Shown here: positions 36,819 to 48,002 of the stretch, in pieces
Layout: the number at the start of each line of letters is the position of its first letter
Numbering within the stretch: position 1 is the stretch's first letter
Assembly: GCA_025526935.1 (NCBI GenBank)
Contig: JAHLKD010000004.1
Span: 372,001-436,000, forward strand
From: Cladochytrium replicatum
Lineage: Eukaryota; Chytridiomycota; Chytridiomycetes; Cladochytriales; Cladochytriaceae
Length of the DNA stretch: 64,000 nucleotides
Direction: 5' to 3'
Notes under the pieces: model-generated
The model's input: the letters and a program-made list of their open reading frames with translations, nothing else
What the model was told of the DNA's origin: nothing
The model's database searches: none
Made by a program: the position numbers and the translations under genes

Positions 36819-38175
36819 TTGCAAGCAATGGAGGATGTGGGACATTTGTTTTTTGATCCCACCGTTGCTGATGTTAATGCTGTGCTCAGTCCAATTTTAG
36901 AAGCTCCCGAGTGTACTCTAGGACCAGAGTACTTAGCAGCGATCGGATCCTTGACGTACCTAGCCATTAGCTCGCGACCCGATATTGCTTTCTCAGTGAA
37001 TCTACTGGCTCGGGACTCCCATGATCCCACATGGTGACACTGGCTCGGTGTCAAGCAGATATTCAGATACCTGTGTGGTACCATGGACGTTGGTTTGTTC
37101 CATTGTGGTGCAAAAGGAGAACACGATCTGAAGGCATTCGCTGATGCCGGATATCAATTGGACATGACCAGTAGGAGTCACAGACTTCAATGGCACTGCA
37201 ATTTCGGGGAGATCTACAGTGTGTGAGTGTTTGGTTTGTTCCACTCTCACACCTACACTAAATATTCCCACACAGAAATTCACACACACTAACATGAACA
37301 TTAAACAATGACAATAAAGAAAATAAAACAGCATGACTGCCCAAAAACATAAATCAAGCAATAGCACAAAAAAACTCTCAAGCCCAAGAGAAAAAACCTA
37401 TCGCGCAAAATAATGGTAGCCCTCCAAGGATACACAGAATTTAACACAATCCCTCAGCAGCTTCAGTGCTTCTTTGTCCACTCTTCATCACCCACCATGT
37501 CCCAATACATCCATTTGCATCCCTGAAGATATCCTGTGCTGAGCCAGACACTCCATGAAGTGGTGAAGCTAGGCCTACAAAGTACCATGAGCACAACGGG
37601 AAAACTGTTCCGGTGCGATATATAGCTTCTGCAGACAACATTGCGGACCTTCAAACTAAGTCGCTACCGGCGCCATCACATCAGAGACTTTGCCGCTCTA
37701 TTGGGCTTTGTTCTCTGGCAGAGCTCCAGCACCCTAAGAAACGTAGCAATGCCTCTGCGTTTAATCAATAACCAGTAACTTACACTTTTCCTCCTACCTT
37801 TTCCTCTGTACTCTTTCAAGGTCTTTGGGCTGGCGGGTTTTAGTGCAAGACTTCTGGTTCCCCACCTCTCTGTCTCAAGGGGGAGTGTTAGCATATATAT
37901 ACCCGATATGGAAAGCTGAGACCAAACTTACCATGTAGGTTCGGACATGTTAACACATGTTAACAAGTTTGATCCCATGTTGGACAACCAGATCTGCTTT
38001 CAAGGGAGGACTTGGTCCTCGTTGTCTTGTACTTGTTATAAATAGGCTGACCAATAAAGCAACGAACAGCGATACCTTATCACTGTTCACCGATCAACAA
38101 CTACCTCTATATTGCCACAAAAAGGAACAATTCGCTAGCAATCACTGAAATCGCCTATTTAGCATAACTCCAACA
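36819..38175 (+). mobile_element. Decayed Ty1/copia remnant with 3' LTR (copia-C)
   Basis: RT/RNase H junction sequence (AAIGSLTYLAISSRPDIAFS near 36950) is followed by FRYLCGTMDVGLFHC near 37060. The RNase H C-terminus (RYIASADNIADLQTKSLPAP) lies near 37615, then a polypurine tract AAGGGGGAG and an LTR. Between 37200 and 37500 the expected RNase H middle is missing or scrambled. The left boundary and 5' LTR were not found. The LTR is unlike those of copia-A and copia-B, so this is a third family. Confidence 0.8.
37886..38175 (+). repeat. 3' LTR of copia-C
   Basis: A 290-bp sequence beginning TGTTAG directly after the purine tract and ending CCAACA (terminal inverted repeat TGTT/AACA). A TATA-like TATAAATA lies near 38037. 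The partner LTR is absent, so the ends are inferred from the PPT and TG..CA rule. Confidence 0.7.
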
Positions 38176-38578
38176 TTTATGGTAAGATCTTTTTACCATC
38201 TGTTCCGATCATACCCGATGGTTCCATACCTTTCCATCTTTCCATGACCTTTTCCAGCTATTTAAGCACTATTCGCTCTGTATGATATGTGAGCGGGGAC
38301 ATGGATACATCCCATGATTTCCTATTTTACGACACAATTCAAAATCGGCTCCGTTAAATCTTTGTTTGGCCTATGCACTGTTGCAACACAGTATGTGAAT
38401 CACAAACAACCGCAGATACATCATCCGACCAGCAGTGTCACACAAGGTGCCCTAGCAAATAACAACAATAACAAAGTGCAAGCGAGTAAAAATGAAAGAA
38501 ATGTATAAACAAATAAAGCAGAAGCAGCGAAGCAATATTCCGCAAATCAGTCGTTCAGTGGAGATATCGAGCTGTCAC
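38176..38578. other. Spacer between copia-C and the F-box gene
   Basis: No gene seen. A short inverted repeat (TGGTAAGA...TTTTTACCA) starts at about 38178. Confidence 0.4.
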
Positions 38579-41152
38579 TTAACCGTGCGCAGATCGAACA
38601 GAAACATCGGCTACCCACCACCACCGCGATGAGATGCTCTCCGAGTACGCTCGATACATTGAAGCATTCTTACGCTGAATAATGCCCAGCAACTCGCGGT
38701 CACTCATTGTCGAATCTCGATTGCCACTTAGAGATCCCGATGCAGATACCAGTCCATCATCATCTAATCTGGTTTCCACAATACTCCCATATTGCACGGC
38801 AGATCCGGACATTGTGAGTGGACCGAAACCGGGAAGGGATAAACCAGCCACGGTGACGCGGAAAGAGCTGAGACACCTGTGTGTATGGAAGAGCGGCTGC
38901 AAATGCGCAGATTCGAACTCTCGACTGATTGGGTTTCCAAACAGCGGAACGAAAGGCATTCCATGACCAATTCCTTCGGTGTCCTCGTCTTTTGCGAACC
39001 GTTTCAACCGCGTCGAAGGAGTCGGATCTCCAGTGCAAACCAAAGAGTTCAAATGCGGCCATCGAACTGCCGGTGCTCTGTTGTCGACGACGGCACAGCC
39101 AGATAGGTACTGGAATGCTTCCATCGGAAAACTCCAATTCGTCAGCTTCAATGAGACCAATCTGGGAGTAGCATCCACAAGAGGCTGCCAGGCTAAATCG
39201 AAAGGCATAGCGCCAGATGCACGGTACAGAGCTTCAACAACGAGTTCCTGTAAATTTTTGGTTCTCCCATGTTGTCCATCCAATACTAATGCTTTGAGTA
39301 AAGCTATACAATGCGCGTGTGCCAGCTCGGTGATCCCACGAATCTCCAGTTTCCGAAGGTTTGGAAACGATGGCAAAGATGCAGGCCATTGATCCCTCGA
39401 ATCGAACTTTGTCAGTGTACTGGGGTGAGTCGGATAGTTGATAGCCAAGTATTTGAGACCTTTTGCGTTGTCCCTGAGCAGATTTTCCGGGAAAATTGGT
39501 GTGGACCATATCGACAATGACTCCAAATTGGGAAGCGCCATGATCGCCATTTTTTCTACGCAACTAGTTTTCTCCTTTATACTGGGAAATGGAGCATCGG
39601 AGCCTTTCCAAATACGAGAACATCTGAACTCTAAAAGTCGAATTTTGGAAAGATGTCCTGACACGATTAGATCCGCAAATGGAGAGTGATGTTCAACGCA
39701 GCAAGCATTCTCAACTTGAGGATCAAATTTCGCAATCAAGCTGTATTCAGCATCCATCCCTGCCCAAACAGTAGCGGATGAGATATTTGCATCAAAAGGT
39801 TATCATTCGACATTCTTACGGAGAGACTTGAGATTGGGATTTCGTTTGACTAGCTGAACCACATCCTCGACGCTCGGGCGATATTTTCCTACATCGAACA
39901 CCTTCAAGGAGATCAACCCTGTCCCCGTTCTCTTCCTTGTAGGCGAAGAACTCCATGCATTGTTTCGAAGATCACGAATAGTGCACATGTTGAAGTGCAA
40001 CTTCGTTAAACTTGGGATGGAGTGTTGAAGGTATGATATTACATCGAAATACGATGTACGGCATCCTCTGATCTCCGTGTCCTGCACAACGGAAGAAGAT
40101 CCCATATTGTTTGATGTTGATGCGTGCTCAGGGTTGACGTGAAACCAGAAGTCACACTTGGACAAATTAAGTTCACGCAGATGGTGATTGGAGTCCGCAA
40201 TTTCGTACAAAGCTGTTTGAGACAATATTCCAAACTTCAGTTTCAGACTCTCCAAAAGAGGACTCGCGCCGGAGATGGTACGAAGCGCGTGTGACGGAAC
40301 ATGAAGGTAGTCCAGATCGAGATTCAGGAACCGCAAAGAGTGCAATGTTGTTGCCTCTGCAGCGGATAGCTGCTCTGCCCACAAAGCTAGCCCTCCTAGA
40401 GCTGCTGGTGTGATCGAGCTCAGCTTGAGCGTCGTAAGATTTGTACTAACGTGATCTTTAGATAGATTACTGAATGAACCGAATCCTGACCCAGCCATAT
40501 CGCGAATAATGGGTCTGTCCAACTCCAGAGTGTCCAGACTCGGAATTTGGCGAGCACGGTCAATTATTGATCGTAGGTTCCTTCGAGCGAGAAGCTGTGC
40601 CCTTGTGAATAATCGAGGAGATGATGAGCTTATAGTCCTGCCTGGCTCATGCCCTGTAGTTTCAAGTTCGTGGGAACTGTCAGACGGAAAGCCATCCGAA
40701 CCCTCGTCATCTTCCTCATCATAGTGAAACAGTTCGTTGTTTCCCAATAATCCTCTTGTTAGTGGCCACTTGCACTCAGGAACAACGACTTTCGATATCT
40801 TCGGGCATCCTCCACTCAGCACTGCAAGGAAGATGTTTGCACTCCGACAGTGCAGTACTCGAACAGCTCGGTGGCCAGAGAACGATGCAGCAATGTCGTG
40901 AACAAAGGGCCCGTCCAGAATGTGAATTGTCTCAGCCAAAGGAAACCTCGAGAGTACGTCATGGACTCCTATCAGGTGAACCGTGGGAGTCGAAGGGATG
41001 ATCAAAACTTTGGAATCAAATGAGGCGCGGCGGAGAGCTTTACAGATGCATGATATTCCAGCTTCATCATGATCAGATGGTCTGAACTTATCGCTGAACG
41101 GGAGGTAGTCGAGTATGTTAGTAACAATTTCTTGGGGAAGTGTCAAAAGCAT
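38579..41152 (-). CDS. F-box/leucine-rich-repeat protein
   Basis: Probably a substrate receptor of an SCF ubiquitin ligase. Two exons (41152-39820 and 39759-38579) are joined by a 60-nt intron with perfect ends (GTAAGA...TTTGGGCAG); phase is kept and the product is 837 residues. An F-box-like N-terminus (LTLPQEIVTNILDYLPFSDK) is followed by irregular leucine-rich repeats through the length (IPSLDTLELDRPIIRDMAGS, LLESLKLKFGILSQTALYEI, LPNLESLSIWSTPIF, FPNLRKLEIRGITELAHAHC). An acidic insert (YDEEDDEGSDGFPSD) lies near residue 145. Its target is unknown. Read without the intron it would appear as two adjacent genes. Confidence 0.85.
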
Positions 41153-41906
41153 CTGTGGCCGAGCGCCCGAGCGCCACAGTTGGGCTGTTTAGGTACTGAT
41201 CACATGTTAATTAATTTTTTATGTGCATACGGCACTGCTCACAGTGGGTTTTACCAACTGCAAATCGAACAACCCAAATATGGGCAAAATATACTCAAAA
41301 ATGATTCTTATGACTTGAAAAGAGGAATCCCGAGTATAGCTCACGATAGCTCAACTTGTTTGGTTGGCATTGGCGAACATAAACAACCTGAATGAAATTA
41401 TTGTAATCAGCCATGGATAGCAGCACAAATCACAGTGCAATACATACCCGATAAAGAACCCGGAAAAAACTCTCTCTCTTGTCACCCCCGAAAGAACCCG
41501 AGAACTCCCGACACCGCTAGCGGCATCCCAAGAAAAAATATCCTTGAAAAGTGTGGCGAGTAAAGAACAATGATTCAACTAAGACCAAGAAGACTTACCA
41601 TACACCATACTGTTAACAATAGCCAGGGGACTTCCAGAAGTTGGGGAAATAATGGGTGAAGGTTGGTGCGCGTTGGGAAAAGGCGTGTGATCTGGGATTG
41701 AGAGAGGGGAGAAGGTGGCTATTTATACAAAGATTGGTGTGTGCCCAACAAAACGGGGGCATGCCCAAACCCCCTACGAAATGGGCTGAGTCATGGACAT
41801 TAAGCTCGGACCGTTATTGAGCTCATCTTGGCTGGCGTCTCCCGCACGGGACTGTGTTGAAGGATCGCAGCCCCACCCGCGCAGCGATCCCCATTCGTGA
41901 CAAAAT
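41153..41906. other. Spacer without recognised gene
   Basis: Holds the F-box gene promoter on its left. The frame 41351-41578 (-) contains one hydrophobic segment but no support. Confidence 0.4.
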
Positions 41907-42240
41907 TCACTGGTGGGTAGGTCGCTCGGGGCTTCTCCTCGGTTTCGCCGTGGTCGTGCCGATCCGTCTGTTCCTGATGAAGCGCACTTTGAGGAAGATG
42001 GAGCTCTGGAAGATGGCGCAAAAGATCGCAGTGGCGACCCCCCAAGGGTTCTGGGGCTGCTGCGGGGATCCGGAGATGTGGCCCATATAAAAGGCGGGGC
42101 GGGCGATGCAGATCACCCCGACGAGGGCGACGGAGGAGGCGGCGAGGTCGGCGCGGGAGTAGGGTTCTTGAGGATGAGAGCTCCGAGGATCCCGGTGATG
42201 GTTGGGGCGAGGATGGGCTACTCAACATGTAGGTTATTCT
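41907..42240 (-). pseudogene. EamA/DMT-family transporter fragment with frameshift
   Basis: The minus strand reads PILAPTITGILGALIL in one frame and, after a missing base at about 42163-42170, EPYSRADLAASSVALVGVIC then IARPAF in the next. Together they match the hallmark of EamA-domain drug/metabolite transporters (a GALILKEP(Y/F)...LVGV(I/L)LIARP pattern). The following ATAIFCAIFQSSIF may be the next helix. Remaining helices were not found on either side. Confidence 0.5.
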
Positions 42241-42250
42241 CCAGCCCCAA

Positions 42251-43880
42251 TATGCTTGCTGTGTAGGTGCATGTACAGGTTCCCAAATGGAGCTCCTCGA
42301 TCTCCCCTCTTGAACAGGAGGAGGAATCCAGAATCATTGGCGGCATACCAGCGACAAAACCCGCAAGTCCAACTGCAGTGGTCGCTCTTGTCCTTACCAA
42401 CGCGACCGCCTCTCCGCCGTACCCCTCTCCCGCAAGGCACCAGACGATGCAGCCACCACCTCGAGTACCGTTGTCCCTGCCACTCCAACAGCATTAAGGA
42501 TATTAATGATCAGGAAACTTATGTGACAAAAACGTAAAGGAACCTTGCACACCTTTGTCCATGTTCCTGCGACCACCGATGCTGTAAGTAGGTGCACGTG
42601 GTTCCTTAGCCGGGATGTATGTGGGATTATACTTTCCAGGTCCTAAGTTGAAATTTCAATATCATCTGTATGTCTCTTTGCATGATAAACAAACCAGGTA
42701 TATCCATATCGACTTTTAATACCAAATAGTCAGCAACAGCAAACTAATCAGTTCAATTCAGTCCAATGGTGCGGTTTCTGTTGTTGGTAAGATGACGATT
42801 CCGACCAAATTAGACTCACGATACAAATGTTAAGATCAATGAACTCACGATTGGGGAGTATACGCCGCAGGCCCAGGACCTTAAGCAGATCAAAACAACG
42901 CTGTTTTGATCTGCTTATGTTTCCTCACCTTTGGAACAAGCAGCGATTGTCGTCACCTTCTCCATCCAGGGGTGAATGCTTATTTGGCAACTGGGGAAGC
43001 TTGCCGTCTGCCATTGTTTCAATTCTTAGCAATTTAGCAGCAAGATTTCGGAGGAACCGGTGAAATATCAAAAGGCTGAGAGACAACAAACGTTTCGATC
43101 GTTATGGTCAAGCACCTTAAGACTGGGGTTTACAGCTCTGCGAGAGGAAGTATTGAAAGCAAAGGCTAAGCTTCTTCGATCTGATTCCCTGATATTTAAT
43201 GCATTAGCGGACGAATCATGTTACCAAAACGGGACAATCAATTAATTCCAGCATCAAAGAACCATTTTATTTTTGGAGCAGCTGCTAGCTCTGCAAGAGC
43301 TTGCTAACATTGGAAATTGCGAAACAAAAACAGAAACAACCAGAGTGGAGAACCGCAACATACAAGTCTATGAAAAAAGAACAAGCAACTAAACTTCCTA
43401 CACTCAAAATGGCTCTTATTCTTTGAATCAGAAAAGTCAGCACCCGCCCTATCCGAGAACGGATCTGACTCCAACCTCGACGCCTCTAATGCCTGTGCGA
43501 GAGGTCCTCATCATATGGCGGAGCAGCCGATTCAGGAGGCGCGTGCACACCAGCAGACAGCTTCAACGCGTGAGCAATTGCGTCCTCCTCCGACATCAAC
43601 CCATTTGCCTCCCGCGCAGCCCCGTCCGCCTCATCGATCCCAACCATCTCCTGGGCAAACCCCACTTCGAATGCTCCTGTGGCCTATTATTTTGTGTCTT
43701 TTTGGTCGCTGTTGTCTGTTGCATGTGGTTGAATATGGCCGATTAGTTTTCAAACTTCTGTTTCCTTGATCATTTTCTTTCCTTTGCGTTTTCGGGGCAC
43801 ATTTTGTATATTTGAGATATCGTTGTATTCCCTTCATAGGAGACGCGCACATTCCCGATTAGGTTACATTAGATTATGGC
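42251..43880. other. Spacer with no confirmed gene
   Basis: AT-rich sequence with a strong hairpin at 42882-42917 (listed separately). A frame at 43515-43769 (+) has a Pro/Gln-rich start and one hydrophobic stretch (MLLWPIILCLFG), without a recognised family. Confidence 0.35.
42882..42917. repeat. Perfect 16-bp inverted repeat with 4-nt loop
   Basis: TAAGCAGATCAAAACA at 42882-42897 and its exact reverse complement at 42902-42917 flank the loop ACGC. No T-run follows on either side, and no flanking target duplication was seen. Confidence 0.95.
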
Positions 43881-44078
43881 ACTTTCCATGGCGCTAAATT
43901 CACGGTGGTCGCTTTGCCTGGCACTCGCAGTTGTGTTTAGCTTGTTGTCCGTTCGACCACAACCACCACAACGAAAAACAACAACCACAGCAACTTCCAG
44001 CCCGATCCCACCCGGTGTGACCCATCGATCCAGGATTTAACGGAAACGACGTCATATAAGTGCCGGAGAGCGGGAGAA

Positions 44079-44552
44079 CTGTTGTTGGTCTAAGCGAAAC
44101 ATTAATCGCAGCTGCGAAAGAAGTACAGTACAAACTCCATTGATATAACAAATCGCTGATGGTTTCTCTAGCGCGCAAAAGAGCAGGGTCCGTACACACG
44201 ATCGACCCTTGTATGTGGGAAATTCTTCATAGCTTTTGCTCATATGGTGTATGGTTTTCTAATCCATGAATTATATTCGCAGTGCGTTGCGTTGCCTCCA
44301 TCCTTACGATCTAAACGGGGTTCTCGGATGTTGGAACTGCTCAAACCCGGCGGCCATCTCATTTGCATTCTGTTTCCAAAAGACGGCAATATAAATGAAG
44401 GTCATCTTCTTCTCTTGTATGGTACGAGGATGTCTTGTCGCCAGGCTTCGAACTCGTTGAACAAGTTCGGTCGAGAATCACGAGAAACACGAGCGTCGCC
44501 ATGGAAAGATGTTTATTTGGAGAAAAAGGAGAGAGGTCTAGCCAGTCGTTAA
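44079..44552 (+). pseudogene. Thiopurine/thiol methyltransferase-like gene remnant
   Basis: Blocks of a TPMT-type SAM-dependent methyltransferase appear in order but in different frames. A GxTVVGL..SETLIAAAKEVQ segment near 44079 lacks the acidic residue that normally follows VVGL. CVALPPSLRSKRGSRMLELL then KPGGHLICILFP follows after an acceptor at about 44280. After a frame change comes WYEDVLSPGFELVEQVRSRI near 44419, ending at 44552. The upstream SAM-binding glycine loop was not found. The missing residue and frame changes suggest it is dead, although unrecognised introns could repair part of it. Confidence 0.55.
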
Positions 44553-44614
44553 GTTTTGAGCCATATTGCACAATTCGAAAAATGCAAAGGAAAAGAAATA
44601 GGAAATAAAATTGC

Positions 44615-46002
44615 TCATCGATTGAACTGCGGACCACCATTCTTGTTGCGATTCATGCTAATCTTTTGAGCTCTCGGTCTCGTCGGCTCGTTTACGAGTG
44701 TGTCGCTCTCGTCATACCCTCCGTACCCTCGCCCAGCGGACGGAGGAGGCTGAGGCAGTGCACGCTGGGCTCTCCCCGCTAACGGCGGAGGCTCTTGAGT
44801 ACGCTCCAAGTCATACCGACGATCCGGCGATGACGAAAGCTGTGGCTGTTCGTACCTTCGCCCCTGAAAGCGTGCATCCAGGCCACCCTGCTCCAGCTGT
44901 TTCATTTGCTCTCGGCGTTTCTGTTGGTGCTGGATCACATGCGATCGTGCGCTTCGAGTAGATCCAGCATCTGAGCGATCTGAATCATACAATGATTCCC
45001 GGGGAGGATCGTATGGTGTTGATAGACGGTCTGGGGGTGACTGCTGGTAACCCCTAGGAGTACGGTCGGGCGTGTGCTGCGGCATTGGCGATGGTATGAA
45101 GCGTTCTGGGAGGCGAACTTCAGGAAGTAGATAGGAATTGGAATCTTGCCCACGAGGCCTGTCGTCCTTCTGGCCACCTCGTATCCCACTCAAGAATCCA
45201 CTCACAATGTTTCCCTGACGCACTTGCCCGACAGCTGCGGCAAGCACGCCTCCTGCACTTCTTTCGCCATTGTCTTTTGGTGCAGAGGGTGCAATTGATT
45301 CCAAGATCATCCCACGCTCAACGGGGCGAAGACGGTTCTCCTTCAGACTCTTTCCTCCAATGCCGAGCAGCATATGTGCAAAACCGATGATAAGGGCCAT
45401 AAATCCAGTTGCGATAATGAAAGTGATTATCTGAGAATCTGCCCCTGAGAGTGTCGTGGCGCCTGTGGTGGAAGTAGTGTTCCTCGTGTTTGTAGCGTTC
45501 CGCGATGTCCCAGGTGTAATGGTCGAGTTTCCTGCTGGATTTAGGGGTACAGACGGAAAGACAGAAGAGTATTCATGACCAACTATAAGGGAACCAAGGA
45601 CGAACTGAAGTAGGCCAAGATAAGCATATCCATGATCAATGCCAAGTGCTGGAGCGACGCGCCGAATCAACCACCCCATCCACTTATTCGGTAGATCTGC
45701 TGCGATCGCAATGAGAGCAAAAATGAAAATAAAGAGCCGATTAAGAAACTGAAAGAAATTGGCCGCCTTTGGTGGACAAGTAAGAAATCCATCAAAGAGC
45801 ATCTCAGAAAACTTACTGAGTGCAAGTTTGTGGCAACTCGAACCTCATAGAGGACACATCCCACGACCACCATTAGCATGATCAAAATCGAAAGTAAGCG
45901 AACGACCAACAGAATGATCCACATAAAGTTGACCCCTGGTAAGCAGCCTCCCTTCGCGACTCCAACCACTCCCTTAACTCCTTGCATTACTCCTCTCGCC
46001 AT
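44615..46002 (-). CDS. Four-span membrane protein with long disordered tail
   Basis: Two exons (46002-45817 and 45748-44615) give 439 residues, with phase kept. Spans: FMWIILLVVRLLSILIMLMV, LFIFIFALIAIAADL, YAYLGLLQFVLGSLIVG and ITFIIATGFMALIIGFAHML. A luminal Asn/Thr-rich loop (TRNATNTRNTTSTTG) between spans 3 and 4 has several N-glycosylation sequons. Residues after about 240 are disordered, rich in Arg, Pro, Ser and Gln, and likely cytosolic. Tetraspan fungal proteins with such tails exist, but I cannot name the family. Confidence 0.8.
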
Positions 46003-46241
46003 TGCGCCTGGTGGTCAAGCTCGTGTCGGTCGTGCTATGAGTTGGTGTGCACCGCGGAATGTAAATTCTTCCAGTGTCTAGTGTCTAGGTGTGCCACTCC
46101 TCTTTAGTTGATCAGTGCGCCACAACCGAACAACCAAGCACAAACTTTGGGTATTACACAAGAGCATCAATATCTTCCACAACGAAACAAAGAGTCTGAA
46201 AGAGGCTTAATCGTTCACGCCCTTGCAGTCGCACTGTGACT

Positions 46242-47488
46242 TTATTGGGGATTTCGCAAAAGGGCCTCGTTCGTGACCTGGAGCTCATCGATCTCAGGGG
46301 CAAGGTCCGCAAGCGCTTCGTATGCCTCCTTGAAGTACGAAAGCTGGATCGCGACCAGATCCGCAAGGTTCTTAAGCGGCTCAGGGTTCTCCACCACAAC
46401 CTTCATCTTGCCCATGGCATCATCGACAGCAGCCACAAATTCATCCTCAGCGGCCTCCATCTCCGATCGGGTTACATCAACCTTTTCGGGACGAGCAGCC
46501 TTCAGTTTCGCACGGGCAGCATCGTAGTTGAGGCGAACAGTACGGACATGAATACGAGCTTTCTTTGAACATGAGCGCCATATCTTAGTTGAGTGATGCA
46601 TTATTTCATACTGATCACGTACCATGGCGTGTCCAATTGTTTGGTTCAAGGTGGTGAGGAATGGTTGGTAGAACTTAGCAACAGCTTCGGCGTCCTGGAG
46701 CTCAATCAGTACTCGACGTTGTAAATATTCTCACTATTTATAAGTAGTACCTGCTTAAGGCGAGCGTTACCGACACGCTCGTGCGCGGCCGCGAACTTTC
46801 GCAACGCAGCCGCTGGACAAAAAAAGTTACGGATGGATCTCTGATCGGTTTCGAAATTTGGACTTACCAAGCGGTTCCTCCTGGTTCAGGCCCTCAGCAG
46901 ACACCACAGCTGCCCGGGAGAACGCGTGGCTCAAGCTTCTCGGGATCTCGTCCTTCGCGCTGCGCGGTGTGGGCTGCGGGGGGCCAGAGACCCCGGCTGC
47001 TTTTGCAGTGGTGGCAGCCAGCGCCGTTGCACGTTCAGTGACATTTCCCCACAGGTCCGACACGCTCTCTGTCATCGGAGGGTCCCAGTCGTAGTGAGGG
47101 TACGTGTAGTTCTTCGCGACGCGAAGGAAGTTGTCGTGAAGAGCCTTGACATGATCGACTTTCTAAGTTACAAAACGCATCCACAAGTTTGGTTCATCCG
47201 CCACTCTCTTTATCACAATCGTATCTCTACCTCCTCGAGTTCACGGTATTCCGGAGGGAGCTCGGTGACGTCACTGGGACCACCGAACGTCTCTTTTGCA
47301 TACTAATAAATGATGAATGAAGATTCTGAAACAAGAAATTGGTTGCGTACCTGCTGAGCCTGGGTCACACCGCGCGAGAGAGTGTTGCCGAGAGTGTTTC
47401 CGACAGGCTGAAGGCGTGTCATAATGCTGCTAAAGGCAGCGGTGACCTGCTGGGTAACAGGGGGGCCGGCGGGAGGTGCTCCAGACAT
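46242..47488 (-). CDS. BAR-domain protein, Gvp36-like
   Basis: A membrane-curvature protein of the fungal BAR_2 family, acting at Golgi and endosomal membranes. Exon 1 (47488-47351) encodes a disordered start; exon 2 begins at 47302 (YAKETFGGPSDVTELPPEYR). Then come FLRVAKNYTYPHYDWDPPMT, a segment with LGNVTERATALAAT-like helix, and LSHAFSRAAVVSAEGLNQEE. The long helices continue with KFAAAHERVGNARLKQDAEA, FYQPFLTTLNQTI and LVAIQLSYFKEAYEAL. Helix lengths and order fit a crescent BAR dimer. Small introns separate five or more exons. Copia-B inserted about 330 bp upstream of the start codon. Confidence 0.88.
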
Positions 47489-47816
47489 ATTCGAACTACA
47501 GTAAGGTGATCACCAAGGGTCAATTCATGTCCACGTATTCGCATGCCCCATCGTCCATCTGATGATGAGGAAACAATAGTCCAATAATGACTTCCTATCG
47601 TGCACTTACAAAAGCGTATGGTTCTGTTAAGTTGGTTGGTGGGTGTTCTTTCAAAATTACCGAGTTGCACCGCCCCATCAACCAAGGCAAATCCACCAAA
47701 TAAACCGAAGTGAATGCTAATTCGAAGCGATATCTGGATTGTCACAATGAATGATATTGGTGTACATTTATATCAAATTAATTGAGGTGCTAAAATCGAA
47801 TCAACTAAGTGGTCGA
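47489..47816. promoter_or_regulatory. BAR gene upstream region, cut off by copia-B
   Basis: No coding signal. The original upstream sequence resumes at 51586, on the other side of the insertion. Confidence 0.45.
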
Positions 47817-47821
47817 CTTTT

Positions 47822-47916
47822 TGTGAGTCTACTAGCTCTTGTGAAGAGAGGAGCGTGGTGACATGTTTATTGATTTACGGCAGGACGGCACATTTGTGTA
47901 GAGTGCACGTTTGACA
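47822..47916 (-). repeat. 3' LTR of copia-B
   Basis: 95 bp, TGTGAGTC to GTTTGACA on the plus strand. On the minus strand it is preceded by the polypurine tract. Confidence 0.96.
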
Positions 47917-47931
47917 CTCCCCCTCGCTCTG
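47917..47931 (-). promoter_or_regulatory. Copia-B polypurine tract
   Basis: On the minus strand GAGCGAGGGGGAG directly precedes the LTR start TGTC, a classic copia PPT. Confidence 0.85.
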
Positions 47932-48002
47932 AACAAATGTAAAAGCATAGAGAAATAAAACTAAACATAGTGCTCTAGGAAATATATATCGGCGACGAAG
48001 AA

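Noticed and set aside
38579-39757. Separate second LRR gene downstream of the F-box gene
   Set aside because: A perfect 60-nt GT..AG intron joins it in phase to the F-box exon, so it is one gene.
41800-42228. 142-residue Arg/Pro/Ser-rich minus-strand frame
   Set aside because: It is the out-of-frame reading of the EamA fragment.
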